Numbered from the stretch's first letter, positions 44,264 through 55,977 are shown. The stretch: DNA of 64,000 nucleotides from Beverwykella pulmonaria (GCA_001599595.1 BCHH01000002.1:1826053-1890052); one strand, 5' to 3'. The notes: a model not told the origin generated them from the sequence alone. Made by a program: numbers and translations.

Positions 44264-46330
44264 TTACCCTATCCAGCTCTTGAGCGTGTCTTTGAGCGAA
44301 CGCTGTCCTCTAGCACCCTTCCATGTGAACGCCTGCTCTGCGTGCACGTCTTCTGAGGGCACATTTCTCCCAACTGTGACGCTCAACTGCCCTTCTCCGA
44401 ACTGCACAATTACATCTTTTTGCTTCTTCACTTTTCCTTCCTTGTAGGATATTGAGACACGAGGGTCCTTGCTCATGATGGTAGCCCTTCTGCCATACTC
44501 TTTAGTGAGCAAGGTGTGTGATAGATCAAGCGAAAGAACCCAATCTAGATACGACTTGACTTCTTCCGTGGAAGAAAATTTGAATTCTCGCGTCTGCTCC
44601 TGAGATAGGTTGAGGACTGCCACTAGAGAAGGCGGAAGAGTAACCTTGTGTTCAGCGCCAAAAGTGGGTGGACCAATATAGGTACGTGTAGCTATAGTGA
44701 TCTTCTCTGATTGCAATTCGCTGGAGGGAAGAGATAGTGTGGCCAACCCAACAAAGGGCTTCGTAAAAACGTCGAGAAGCTGGTCCACGGCGGAAAGACC
44801 TTTCCTCGGTGATTCCGTAATCATCTTCGCGAGCGTCACCCAGGATGTCTCGCGTGTCGTCTGCAATGAAACGCTTAGGCCAGCGCTTTCAAGCGTACTT
44901 GCCACGCTAGTTAGGTATGCTTGCAGCGAATCAACGGCGTTAAGATGGTTGAGCACCGCGAGCAAGGTACGCAACAGGGGTGGATTTGGGTGCGTCTTTT
45001 TGTTTTGTGTTAGTGGTGGCGGTAGCTGAGATCGCCGGAATAGACGCATGCGATGTTCATGAGTCAGGAGAAGCCGGAGAGCTTCGGCGACGTTCTGAGC
45101 AAGCAAGCTTTCGGGTTGATCTTGGGTGCCCAGTGCGTCGTCGTCCCGCGCGATGCAGTCTATCAAGATCTTCCGATCTGCAGAATCAGAATTCAAGCCC
45201 GGTGCCAAGAGATGAATGATTGAGTTCCGTAGCTCCACCCCATAGGCCAGCAGGTTGCGGGTCTCTAAGGACATTTCGTGGTACAGTTCCTCTTCGAACA
45301 GCGAATCTCGGGCAAGTTGTATAGATTTCTCGACAGCGACTCCCGTTGCCAGACCTTGCGCAGGCAGACATGAAGTGCCCACTATCTTTCCGTTATGGCT
45401 GATTCGGACTCGCAGCGTCTTCGGCTTGAGAGCAAGAGCTGGGTCGAGGATTATGCTGCCGTCCTTATCCATGCGCAAAGGTGCGAGACCGCGTGCCTTG
45501 AAATGGTCGCTAGCTACACCCAGGTGAGAACGAGGAGCGAGATTGAGCCAAATTGAACATACCTTCTCGGAATCCATACCGCACAGCGAATGGAGAATTT
45601 CGAGACTCTCTGCGGAACCGCTGGATGGACCAGCCTCTCTGAGATATAGATATAATCTCATTCCAATACGTAGCCTCCTTATGCACTTCGGTTTCAAGCT
45701 GTGCTGCAGCCTTGAGAAAGCTGTTGGTTGACCATTCCAGCGCTTCCATCCGTGACCCTCTCGCCACGAGCTCCTGTCTTTGTACCGTCTCCTGAATTCG
45801 CTGCTGTTCCTCTCTCTCGTCTGACCTATCTGGTGGAGCGCCTTTGTCCAGTCCGAAAGACCCTTTGGGGACGCGCTGTTGCTTATACTTTTCGCTGAAG
45901 GACGCCTCGAGATTTTTGGTGGGATCTCTGGAGAGAAGCTGGGCTACTAGGTCGAGGGCATTGCCAGCGGAGAATGAGGCCCATCTGCCTTGGTTAGTTC
46001 GAGAGTAGGAGGCGTAGGAGTGTGCTCTCTCACTTACTCCAAGATGGTATACATGTCGTGTTGCTTTTGCGCAATCTCCTGCATCCTCTCCTGCCTCGTC
46101 GGTGCATCTTTCTTCTGGTTCTTCTCAACGCCTTCAATGACATCCGCCGGGACATCTTTGCCAGCATCGATCTCGTCCTGGAGAGATTTCTCGGTAATAG
46201 AGCGCAGGTGTCCGCGCTCGCTCGTGAGCTGGTGGACTCGCGCAAAGAGTTCTGGCGGAGCGATCGCTTCCTTTGCCGGAGCTGGCCATGGGCGCAGAGC
46301 CACGCTGGCGGTTGAGCCAGCCCCAGACAT
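44264..46330 (-). CDS. MED17: Mediator of RNA polymerase II transcription subunit 17
   Basis: Med17 (Srb4) is the central scaffold of the Mediator head module and is essential for most Pol II transcription in yeast. Exons are 46330-46038, 45984-45563 and 45513-44264; introns are 53 bp (45985-46037) and 49 bp (45514-45562). The product is 654 residues. The most diagnostic block is ALEWSTNSFLKAAAQLETEV, followed by YWNEIISISQRGWSIQRFRR and NSPFAVRYGF, then after the second intron ASDHFKARGLAPLRMDKDGS. These are the conserved fungal MED17 signatures as I know them. The gene is divergent from ISN1, with 433 bases shared between the two start codons. Confidence 0.92.
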
Positions 46331-46763
46331 GGTGCGAGACTGTCGTAGGAAACGCTAGGTGGAGCGTGGAGTCGGTGTCGGAGAATTGGAGAATTAGAGA
46401 ACAATTACGGCCCTTGCATTAACCCTAACGCAGGGTTGTGCGTCGGTAGCACCCGCGATCTAGCTGAGCCGCGAGCGATCTGCAGCTTTCATCCTATGCT
46501 CATTCACTGCCAGTTGGAATCCTACTATCGGTCACGTACCCGCAATGAACCTGGGGTTGATATGAACTTTGTATACGAGCGGAGATCTCCGATGAGCACA
46601 CAGCTGTCGCGGGGTGGAAATGCTAAATAGAAGCACCTTTCCCGTTTGGGACTAGCTTGAACTATCGATTGCAGGGGTAGCTTAAGCTTGTCGCAGCTCA
46701 GGACCACATCGTTTGCTCACCGACATCGCCGGCCTCTCTCCTACACCGAACACTGAATTCGCC
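46331..46763. promoter_or_regulatory. Bidirectional MED17/ISN1 promoter with a telobox
   Basis: These 433 bases separate divergent start codons and must drive both genes. A telomere-type motif AACCCTAAC lies at 46421-46429, about 91 bases upstream of the MED17 ATG, and an AGGGTT half-site follows at 46432-46437. No TATA box is obvious. Shared control of the two genes is inference. Confidence 0.4.
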
Positions 46764-48584
46764 ATGACGACGAGATACCGCGTAGAGTGTAAGTTAGGCT
46801 ATGTTCTCCGCCCTAGTGGGCCTCTTGTCGTGTCACTCGCGGCAACAAACTACTATTCGACACACTAAGCACTGTTGACGATGGGGTTTCAATGGTTGAT
46901 CTTCTTCGTGTTCCTGCTTTCCCTTCAGGCATCTTTGCAAGACAATTCGCTGACTTTGGTCGCCCGTAGATGCTCTGAAGGTGCGTTTGCTGCTCCAGCC
47001 GTCTCCATACTTGCTGATGTCATCCGTTTTAGACACACCGTAGAGATCAATTGGTAAGTTGTCTTCTAGAATAGTTAAAAAAATTTGGTGGTGGTGCTAA
47101 CTATGCTGTCAGATCGAATGGATCAAGGTACTTGGTCGCCTTTACAGCACGATGAGCTTTCATTTGACATGGAAAAGGGTCTCCTCGCCGTGCCATTCGT
47201 TCTCCACTCACAACCCACGGCCGTTTTCGAACCCAATGGCCAGACTATGGAACAGATGGCTAGCGTTGCGCAGCGGCGGTATGCTGAGATCATGCGAGAC
47301 GTCGAAGAGATAGTCAACGACCACAGTAAGTCATGGTCCGATGGGGTTGCTACGCAGGCGGCTCATCCATGCGCATGCTCATGACATCGTCATTTGGATG
47401 AAGTATCAGTGTTAGGTATCTGACGTAGCTTCCACAGTCAACCACCAGAAAATCGGCACCGAAGACCGATCGAAGCTCAAGTTACTTGTTCCCACCGTTG
47501 CCAATTTCTTTACTCCACTGGCGCTTCACGATGCCTTCATCTGGCAAGATCAGCGCAGGTTCATCAGCTTCCGTCGCTTTGTGCCGCCTTCGTTCAATGA
47601 CATCAGGCTTGTTCTTAACACGGCTCAGATCATGAGCCTCGTCCGCGGGGGTCCCTTGGAGCTTGTGACATTTGATGGAGACGTTACCCTCTACGATGAC
47701 GGCCAGTCATTAACGCCAGAGAATCCAATCATCCCGCGAATCCTAAGGCTTATGCGGAATGGGTCTAGAATAGGCATTGTCACAGCGGCAGGATACACCG
47801 AAGCTCGCCGGTACTCGGAGAGACTCTATGGTCTCCTCGAAGCCTTGCATACCTCGGATTTTCCAGCCGATATCAAACAAAACCTCGTCATCATTGGGGG
47901 CGAAAGCAACTACTGCTTCAAATTTTCCGGAGACACGCCAGATCTATTGAAATTAGTGCCTCGGAAGGATTGGCTACTGGACGACATGCTGCTATGGACA
48001 GAATCAGACATAACAGAGCTGCTCGATCTGGCCGAGGCGTGTCTGAGGGACACGGTCAAGAACATGCGGATGCAAGCCATGGTTGTCCGAAAAGACAGAG
48101 CGGTGGGCATCATTCCACTCGAGGGCTGCAAGTTTGCGAGGGAGACGCTCGAGGAGACGGTCTTGATTGCACAGAAGGTTCTTGTATGTTTGAGTCTCTC
48201 GCTCCTACCTTTACTTTCAAGCTAACGCACCCACCTAGGAACTATCACCAGTCGGACGAAGGCTGCCCTTCTGCGCATTCAACGGTATGCCTCTGACCGT
48301 TCCGTCATTTAGTATGACTGCTGACATGACCACCAGGTGGCAACGATGTCTTTGTCGATATTGGCGACAAATCGTGGGGCGTTTTGGCGTGCCAGCGATT
48401 TTTTGGAGGGATTGAGGGCGCCAAAACACTTCATGTTGGCGACCAATTCCTCTCAGCGGGCGCCAACGACTTCAAGGCAAGGCTCGCATGCACAACAGCA
48501 TGGATAGCCAATCCTGCGGAAACGGTTCAATTGCTAGACGAGATTGCCGAATTGGACGAGATGCAGCAGCGCAAGACCAGGTGA
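46764..48584 (+). CDS. ISN1: IMP-specific 5'-nucleotidase
   Basis: Isn1 dephosphorylates IMP to inosine in purine salvage and balances the purine nucleotide pool. The gene is cut into eight exons: 46764-46788, 46970-46980, 47033-47053, 47113-47127, 47178-47325, 47438-48183, 48239-48284 and 48337-48584, giving 419 residues. Exons 2, 3 and 4 are only 11, 21 and 15 nt; together with exon 1 they spell MTTRYRVEYALKTHRRDQL then IEWIK, the conserved family N-terminus, so they are real. The catalytic HAD-like motif is LVTFDGDVTLYDDG (nucleophile Asp about residue 121). HVGDQFLSAGANDFKAR near the C-terminus holds the metal-binding Asp. It is cytosolic. The TGA is at 48582-48584. Confidence 0.94.
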
Positions 48585-49243
48585 TGGGCGGGACCAGCCT
48601 ATGGGTTACTGGGCAACGGGCAGGACATTACGAGGGCCAATTTGCAACGGGCGTGGCCTCCCACTCGCAAGGCATGACATGTTGGGGACTGCGTGCTGGC
48701 CTGGCTGGATGCATAAACGGTCTGGCGGGAGGTGGATTCTATGACGGGCATCCTCATAACCATTCGTAGCGGCAGCGAATAGAAACTCCCGTGACTGGGC
48801 ATTCACTCCTCGCCATGTGGTGGATGAAACGGCGCGGTGGGCTACGCAGCTTCCTTGTTGGGAAAAGCGCGCTAGGCGGCCCTGCCGCCTGTCTACAACG
48901 GCGTCCAAAAAAGCAATCACACAACGCTGTTTCATCCACCACGAAGCAATTTGTTTTGCGGCGCCACTCGATTGTTCGTGCTCTCCCATGCGTGTCCATC
49001 CGTTGCCACTGCATTGTTATACATTCGCCGTCGCACACCGCTCTGTGCACGCTGCCGTTTTCGCAGCGGCAACCTGGTCCGTACCTCCGCGCCCGTTCGA
49101 CTCCTGAGCTACTTTGCCCGGCCCAGACTTGCGACGCTCGTTCACGCCCACCGTCGTCTCCTTTAAGACATTGCGAGTCTAGCAGCCCAGCGCTCTGCCA
49201 TTGACTGCAGCACCAGTGCGAGCCCTCCAGCAACCTCATCGAC
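48585..49243. other. Intergenic region ISN1 - Pro/Ser-rich protein gene
   Basis: These 659 bases hold the ISN1 3' end and the promoter of the next gene. The main structure is a long inverted repeat at 48817-48942, listed separately. A very long minus-strand ORF that crosses this region is rejected as antisense artefact. Confidence 0.55.
48817..48942. repeat. 126-bp hairpin element with 18-bp inverted arms
   Basis: The arm GTGGTGGATGAAACGGCG (48817-48834) pairs with CGCTGTTTCATCCACCAC (48925-48942) with a single mismatch. The interior contains a smaller GC-rich inverted pair (GGCGGC / GCCGCC near 48877-48891). This is the form of a miniature inverted-repeat element or of a structured 3' RNA. 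I find no obvious target-site duplication. Confidence 0.55.
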
Positions 49244-49870
49244 ATGGCGAACCGCAAGTACCAGCCTCTCACGCTGACGCCCATCAACTTCTCGCTCACA
49301 GAGGGCACCTCCATACCCGCGCCGCTCGACTCCCCGCCCGACTCCCCGCGCCCGCCAACACCCGGCAAGGGGCCTCTCTCGTCGCATCCCACCCCAGTCT
49401 CAGGCGTCTTCCCACAACACAGGAGCCCCAATTCGACCGAATCGGGCTCGGTGCTGCACCCGACGACCACCTTCGATGGAGGCAGCACGCTCTCTCCGAC
49501 CAGTCCGTCCACGAAGCGCCCGAGCTCCGTGCGCAAATTTCTAGGCCTCCGCACATTGTCGTCGTCCGACAGCCTCGATTCGGACCGGCCCGGCTCGCCG
49601 GCCACCGTGGACAGCAGGCCCAGTCTGAGCAGGAAGAAGAGCGGCAGCTGGTTCGGCAAGAGGAAGAGCACATTCGTGATCGGATCAGTGCCGGAAGGGA
49701 AGGAGAACCAGACCCCCAAGGTGAACGGCTTCGCGATCGGAAAGCCAACGCCGTTACCAAACGAGAAGAAAGGACCGCCGCCACCCGCGCTGCCTGAGCT
49801 CAAATCGTTCGGTCTGAGCGAAGACACGATTAGCCTGGGCGCAGACGATATGTTCAAGAACATAAAGTAG
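49244..49870 (+). CDS. Pro/Ser-rich protein of unknown function
   Basis: This is an intronless ORF of 208 residues. I do not recognise a domain. It begins with MANRKYQPLTLTPINFSL, continues with a long Pro/Ser/Thr-rich disordered region, and carries a short basic block (SSVRKFLGLRTLSSSDSLDS, then SRKKSGSWFGKRKSTFVIG) in the middle. It ends with a compact acidic-hydrophobic segment (LPELKSFGLSEDTISLGADD). Many SP/TP sites suggest phosphorylation. Codon bias and the preserved short motifs argue that it is coding, probably a lineage-specific cytosolic or cortical protein. The antisense strand is also open over this length because of composition. Confidence 0.7.
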   Translation: MANRKYQPLTLTPINFSLTEGTSIPAPLDSPPDSPRPPTPGKGPLSSHPTPVSGVFPQHRSPNSTESGSVLHPTTTFDGGSTLSPTSPSTKRPSSVRKFLGLRTLSSSDSLDSDRPGSPATVDSRPSLSRKKSGSWFGKRKSTFVIGSVPEGKENQTPKVNGFAIGKPTPLPNEKKGPPPPALPELKSFGLSEDTISLGADDMFKNIK

Positions 49871-50632
49871 GAGGAGAAGCAGCAGCGCGAAGAGGTTTCA
49901 TGACGGTTTCGGACGGACGGAGTGTTAATGACAATTGTCGATTCTTTTTTGGAGCATACGCTGCACACGGTTGGGAGTTTCGACAGTTTGTGGATACGGT
50001 TCATTTTGCCTTGCATACACGATACCCCAGTCGGAGAGAGCAGGACAGCAGCGGCGGTGGCGGGCTTAGCTTGCGGTAGACGCATCTTTGGGCAAGATAT
50101 GGGGCGCCAGAGCGTGGAACGGAAACAGAGGGCGACTGGGGAAAGAAAAGAAGTCTGGGAGCAGTTTGCGGTTTGCGATACTCGCTTCTTATTAATACTA
50201 TACACTTGCCAGCACTCCCCCTTCCGCCTTCCCTTTGTTCAGTCCTGCCGAGTCGTTTCGAGCGCAGCAGCGTGGACGTTGCGTGACGGCTTGTTGTCTC
50301 CCTTCTAACTTTATTAACTTCCTTTGCTTTGACAGCTCAAGGGCTCCGATCGCCGCCTTGGCAGTGGGCTCGCGCGTCCACTTGGACTGAAGAGGGCCGA
50401 CGGGGAGAGGGCCGGGTCTTTGGGCCAATCAGCGCACGTGCATGGCTTGGGGCGTTGCCATGGCGCTAGTGTGCAACAACAACAAACAAGCTCGGGCGCG
50501 GGTGCGGGCACATCACCGACTCCATCACCCACTGACCGACGACGCCGCGCATACATCTCAGCCCACTGCTTCAAAGCACATTCACCGGTATACTCTCTTT
50601 TTCCTGAGCGATCGCGACAACGTACAACGCCC
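49871..50632. other. Intergenic region upstream of NDC80
   Basis: These 762 bases hold the 3' region of the Pro/Ser-rich protein gene and the NDC80 promoter. I see no gene. A GCACGTGCATG stretch (CACGTG core at about 50436) lies roughly 200 bases upstream of the NDC80 ATG. Confidence 0.55.
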
Positions 50633-52999
50633 ATGGCCCAAGAACCGGGCATCTTCTCGATCCGCCGCCCGCGCGAGGTAAGTGGTACTTCTATTGCCTC
50701 TTGTACGCCTTCCTAACACGTCGCGCAGACGCTGGGCCCCGTCAACAACAATGCCACGGCCATTCCCATGCCTGCCTCGGCCATGAAGCGCTCCAACTCC
50801 ATCTCGAACATGCAACTGGGAGGAAACCAGTTCAACGCAAACCACGCGCGCTCCCAGTCGGGCTCCAGGATGTCGCTCGCGCCTGGCCGGCCAAGCCAGC
50901 CCATCTTCCAGCGCTCGTCGTCCGGTGCCAATCTCGCCGAGACGGGCTTTCAGTCGGTGCATCGCAACTCCACGAGCAACATGTTTGGCGTAGGCAGCGC
51001 AGGCGGCGGCAGAAAGAGCTTTGCTCCTGGAGCGTCCATCTTCCAGACGCCTGCACCCGCGCCTACTATGGAGCAGACCACACAGCGACGGAGTAGTGTT
51101 TTCAAGGGAAGAGCTTCGCACGGGGTAGGGCAGACGGGGATAAAGCAGTCTTTCTTCCAGGTGGCGCCTGTTGCCGCCGGTGTTCCGACTGACCCACGAC
51201 GACTGAAGGATGCGAGCACGCGGGCGCAGATGGCACAAGAGCTTCTCGACTACCTGGCCCACCACAATTTTGAGATGGAATCTGGCCATTCGCTCTCGCC
51301 CAAGTCCATGACTTCGCCCACCCAGAAGGACTTCAACTGCATGTTTCAATGGCTCTACCACCGCATCGATCCCTCCTATCGCTTTCAGAAATCCATCGAC
51401 CAGGAAGTCCCGGTGCTGCTCAAGCAGATGCGCTATCCTTTCGAGAAGTCAATCATGAAATCCCAAATCGCCGCTGTCGGCGGAAACAACTGGTATACGT
51501 TCCTGGGGCTGCTGCACTGGATGATGCAGCTTGCGCGCATGATGCAATCGTACGAAGATGGAACCTACGACGACGCGTGCTTTGATGCGGGTTACGATAT
51601 CTCTGGGGATCGCATCATCTTCAATTTTCTGTCCGATGCATACAGCACCTGGTTATCGGCAGAAGATGACGACGACGATGAGGAAGCTCAAGCACGACAC
51701 ATCCAGCCACATGTGGAGGCAATGGCTGCGCGCTTCGACGCAGCCAACCAGCAGCACCACGAGCAGGTGAAGCTGCTTGAGGCAGAGCACAAGTATCTCC
51801 AAGACCAAATCGAGGAGCTTGGAAAGTCGGGTCCTAGGATTACCAAACTCGCAGAGCAGATTAAAATTCTGGAGGAGGATCAAGTCAAGTTCGAGGCGTA
51901 CAACAACTCCATGGAACTCAAGGTCAAGAAGAACACAGATCGATGCACGTTCATGGAGAAGGCAATTGAGGAAATCGAGGCAGAACTCGAAGCGTCGGAA
52001 AAAGAGAGGCAGGAGCTTCAGCATATCATCGATAGCCGAGGGATCACCATCTCCGACATCGACCGCATGGCCACCGAAAAGGAGCGCTTGGACACGTCGC
52101 TCCAAACGGCTTCTGCGCGTGTCGAAGAGTCTAAGAAACGAGTGGCAGAGAAAGAAATTGCCGCATCACGGAAACTGGACGAGCTAGAACAAGTCGTGGA
52201 GAAGTACAACAACCTAGGGTACCAGATCGGTGTCATTCCCGCCACGGCAGCAAACGCAAAGGGTCTGGATTACGAGATCACCCTTACCATCAATGACGGA
52301 CCCGGTTTCTCAGGCTCACAGATGGGCACCTCGACACAGGAAGCTTCAGACCGTCTCCTCGCCGACTCTGGAACTGGCTACTCCCCACACCACCTTCTCA
52401 ATCTCGATCTTCGGGGAACCGTCAAAGCCAACATCCTCGCCCTTCGGAAAGACATCGCCGAGCGCCGCAATGCCGCTCTTGAAGCTGATATGAACAACCA
52501 CGACCTCCTAGACAAAATCAAGGAAGCCATGGATGACAAGCAGGCTGAAGTTGAGGCGCTCGGACATCGGGTCAGCCAAGCTGAAGAAGAGCTCGAGAAA
52601 CTAAGAGAGATCACGGGTACGCAAAAGACCGCTTCTGACGCACAGATCGAGAAGATGGAGAAGGAATTGGGGAGAATGAGAAACAATCTGGGAGAGAGTG
52701 TGCAATTGATGATACAGAGGGAAATGGCAGTCAACATTGAGTAAGTACATCTATGTAGCAGAGTGTGCATATCTTCGGAGGCTAATCGAAATAGATACGA
52801 ACAGCTCACTCTCCGTGCTAACGCACTCCGAGAAGAACTCCATACTGAGATCGAGCGTATGCTCGACGACATTGTGCGTTTCAAGCTTCACATCCAGCGC
52901 AGCCTGGAGGAGTACGAGGTTTTCATCGCCGACGAAGTGGAGAAGAGCTGTGAGGAGCAGGATCTTCTTGGAGATGCCGAAGAGGCCATGGATTCATAA
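50633..52999 (+). CDS. NDC80: Kinetochore protein NDC80
   Basis: Ndc80/Hec1 is the microtubule-binding subunit of the four-protein NDC80 complex at the outer kinetochore. Exons are 50633-50677, 50729-52740 and 52795-52999; introns are 51 and 54 bp; the product is 753 residues. The N-terminal tail (about 1-160) is basic and Ser-rich with no acidic patches, as expected for the microtubule-binding, Aurora-B-phosphorylated tail. The calponin-homology domain follows, with [39 protein letters not shown] and [20 protein letters not shown] then [11 protein letters not shown], all family hallmarks. The remainder is long coiled coil (from about residue 340), broken near the expected loop. The C-terminus (about 690-753) is the short conserved region joining Spc24/25. 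Confidence 0.96.
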
Positions 53000-54429
53000 T
53001 CCCCTATTCGCTTTTCTATCTCTGTCAACATATCTTGGTGTCTGGAGTTTGTGGATGTTGACGTTGCATAATGATCATGACTGGAGTTTGGGGTGGTAAT
53101 CGTTGGTTTCTTTCCGCCTTTTTCCGTTGCTCTTACCCTCGTTGAATCAACGGTCTTCAATGGCTAAGGTTGGGAGTTTAGCAAGGGGATGAAATTTAGA
53201 GTGGGCGGTTGGATAACTGGATGATGGGCTGGGTTGGATTGGAGTGGTATGATACCTTATTTAAGCGCGTTTTTGCGCTGCTACAGACTTCAATCGGATC
53301 TTTTTGTCGAGGTCTATATTCTTGTTCTCGTTTCCGTTATGGTGGTGGTGGTGGTGGTGTCATTGCTAGTATGGTTGTGCGGATAAGGAAAGTACGGACG
53401 GCATGGTAGGCATCGCGGTGTCTTCATTCTTCATCTTTTATTTATTACCTGCACTACTCGAGAATAGCAGCTTGTGATGCGAAGCGAAACACTCCTCGCG
53501 AGAGAGAACTTGGACTTGCCAAATCAGTGGAAACCAGAACCTGTGTGCGTGTTGGCGTTCGTTGGACATCGATGACATTGTAGACTAGTTAAGCCAGCAA
53601 AACTATTTTTTGGAATAATACTTCTTCTTATTTGACAGTTTCTACCTTTGGCACCTCGGCTGTGGCGCTGCATCTAAGAGTGCTAATCAGTCTACGGATG
53701 TAGTACGCTTCTTCAGCCTTGCGCCAGGGGGTATTAGTGAGGCAACCAATATAATGTGAAAGGAGCGCCAACCGAGCTCGAGAGACCGGCCGATTATTCG
53801 AACGCGTTGCTGCCTTTCTCGGAGAGATCCGTCAGATCAAATCAAGAATCTGCAAGACTCCCAGCTCGGCCTACAGGTTTCGGGTCCTTCTATGACAATA
53901 TTCGACCAACTCAGCCGTTGCAGAGACCAATTTCTACTACTTCAAAATATAGTCGATAATTATGAAATAATGCAATCACGCAATCGACACAGGTCTGGGA
54001 AGTTGTGGAGTCCTATCATGTTTGGGCTCAAGACGGAGGATATCTTCAGCTTCGAAACGTGTATCCAGCAGGAAACGGCTAACTATACCACAGCATTTAT
54101 ATTGAACGGCATAAATATTCAGTAAGTTGTAACAAGATTTTCTAGATAACTTAAGGGAGGGATACTAATTGTTCTTCCATTCCCATGCTTATCGAGGATC
54201 AGAACACAAGGTTAATCTCGGATCCCCATCCGCTATCCACAAGTCGACACGTCAAATTCAATAGGACTATTAGCCAAGAAATTGTTCCAACTCTAATATC
54301 TCTGCGGCCATGTATTGTACATTGCTCACGCTACTTATAAATGCGGTTGGTCTAGGCTACGTCACCTTAACCTCAACTTCAACCCCAACCCTCACTGTCT
54401 CGTTAAAGCTCCTTGTCAGATTATCCACA
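53000..54429. other. Region without a supported gene
   Basis: These 1430 bases follow NDC80. A plus-strand frame at about 53820-54125 reads as amphipathic, coiled-coil-like sequence (KNLQDSQLGLQVSGPS, then DQFLLLQNIVDNYEIM and FGLKTEDIFSFETC) without a start I trust. It could be a fragment of a fungal STAND-type N-terminal domain, but I cannot confirm this. Nothing else is recognised. Confidence 0.45.
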
Positions 54430-55281
54430 ATGTGGCAATCCCGACTTGAACGATATTTCGACATTCCTTCTCCCCCGCCGATCCTATCTCGACCTGGACC
54501 TACATTCCTCGACCTTCCATCCTATGTACCACAACACTTGTACCAGCACCTAGGATTAACAGACTGCCTGGTAGTCGACCGCAACTTCTCCAACCTCAAC
54601 GTGTGCTCCCCAGGAAAATATCCCGAAAATCTCTTCCGCACCAACTACCGCTACACCCACTATGTATACCCCATCATCCAGAAATTACACACCGCTCTAT
54701 CTTGCGAGGAAGTATTGGAATTTGCAAGTCTTAGCGATGGCGAAGAAGTCTTCTCCAATGAGTAAAGGACCTGTTGCGGTACGAGTCATATATGGAACAT
54801 GCTTCGTGTGTCCAAACAGGTCTAGACGGATGTGGAAGAGTTTGTATATCGGACTACGTTGTTCAAAGTCTGTCCAGGGAGCCCGTTTAGTTTCAAGACG
54901 CTATGGGCAATGAGCGATAGCGTGTTGTCGGAACTGGGATCGCTGGCTGTGAGGCTCGATATTCCTCAAGATTGTTTTCTTAGACCGGATGTGGATGATT
55001 GGGTTCGCCTTTCTTGCCGACGCCCTACCCATCTGGCAGCTCAATATGCTGCACGTCCCTCTTCACCGGCAACTCACTCCTCTCCGCCTTTACCTCCCGT
55101 CCATACAACTCATGATGCAGCCCCATCCCCATCTCCGGTATCGTCGGATACTGTTCTTGGCCCCCTCTTCCCGTCGCTGCCGATGGCGGATGTCTCTTTT
55201 TATACCTCCTCGCCAAAAACACGCCCGCGACCATCAGAATCGGACAAGGTAACCCTAACCCAAGCCCCAGACCGAGCGTGA
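54430..55281 (+). CDS. Hypothetical protein, F-box-like in style, structure unresolved
   Basis: A plus-strand frame from the ATG at 54430 runs to 54765 and contains FLDLPSYVPQHLYQHLGL, which resembles the LDLP..IR..IY..AGL opening of many uncharacterised ascomycete F-box-like proteins. The frame then stops. A second open frame at 54826-55281 (TDVEEFVYRTTLFKVCPGSP, then FKTLWAMSDSVLSELGSLAV) looks like its continuation. I could not find a splice pair that joins the two in phase: the best donor (54763) and acceptor (54819) put the second exon out of frame. The last 250 bases are antisense to a decayed minus-strand gene and may not be coding. It is either a real gene with a non-obvious intron or a decayed one. 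Confidence 0.35.
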
Positions 55282-55977
55282 CGCTGTTTGAGTTTGACCT
55301 GGGAGTCGCTGACGAATTGCCGGTGATTACTTCGGAGCTGGGCCAACTCGATGCCTGGGGTGCGTAGATGGAGGTACTAAAAGTCCCAAGTATTGTTGAG
55401 GAGGATAGGGAGGGGCGTGCAAGGGAGGCGGAGGTGATGTTGAAGGGCGTGGATTTGCATTTTAGGGAGGCGGAGACGGTGAGGTAGAGCCAGAATGGGA
55501 GAACTTCAGACGTGGTGGGGACAGTCTAGACAAATGTGCCGAGTTCAGGGTCGGGTTTGGTTTTCTCTGGGGGAGGGGTTTAGTTTGTCGCAGGGAGGTG
55601 GATGGAAAATATTCAATGGAATGGAGAGAGAGACTATTGAAACGTGACTTAAATATGGCGAATGGTGATATTAACTCCATTTAAAAACCTCACATATAGG
55701 AAGGTAGGTAGTTTAAATACATACCATGAACTGTCAGATCATCACCGCCATCACTAAGTTCACCTCTCGCTATAATCGTATACGCCGTGAGCTTCGTCTC
55801 CCATCTCAGCGTCTGCGTCGAGCCAGTGGCGAAGTCAAGGGTAACTGGCGTGGAGTCGGAAGAGAAAGATATTGTCAAAGGTAATGCTGGAGGGAAAAGG
55901 AAGTAACTGGTGTCGGACTGCGCTGAGATGAGGTTGGTTGTAGCGAAGAGGCAGAGGAGTGGGGACAGGAAGCTTAT
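55025..55977 (-). pseudogene. Decayed secreted/type I membrane protein gene with an in-frame TAG
   Basis: The minus strand reads: a signal-peptide-like segment (SFLSPLLCLFATTNLISAQS from 55974), an extracellular domain (FATGSTQTLRWETKLTAYTI), then a 158-bp intron (55567-55724, GTATGT...CCCCCAG). A Ser/Thr-rich stem, one membrane helix (GLGLGLGLPCPILMVAGVFL followed by ARRYKKR) and a cytoplasmic tail ending at 55025 follow. The architecture is common in fungal surface sensors. Two defects are visible. The position expected for the start codon reads ATA (55975-55977) rather than ATG. A TAG stop at 55526-55528 interrupts the second exon between ELGTFV and TVPTTSEV. Each could be a single C:G to T:A change. 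An undetected upstream exon could also supply the start. I do not recognise the family. Confidence 0.45.

Noticed and set aside
48754..50205. 483-codon open frame on the minus strand
   Set aside because: It runs fully antisense across the Pro/Ser-rich protein gene and its promoter, and its own composition (Gly/Ser/Arg/Trp-rich without motifs) is what the opposite strand of GC-rich coding DNA gives.
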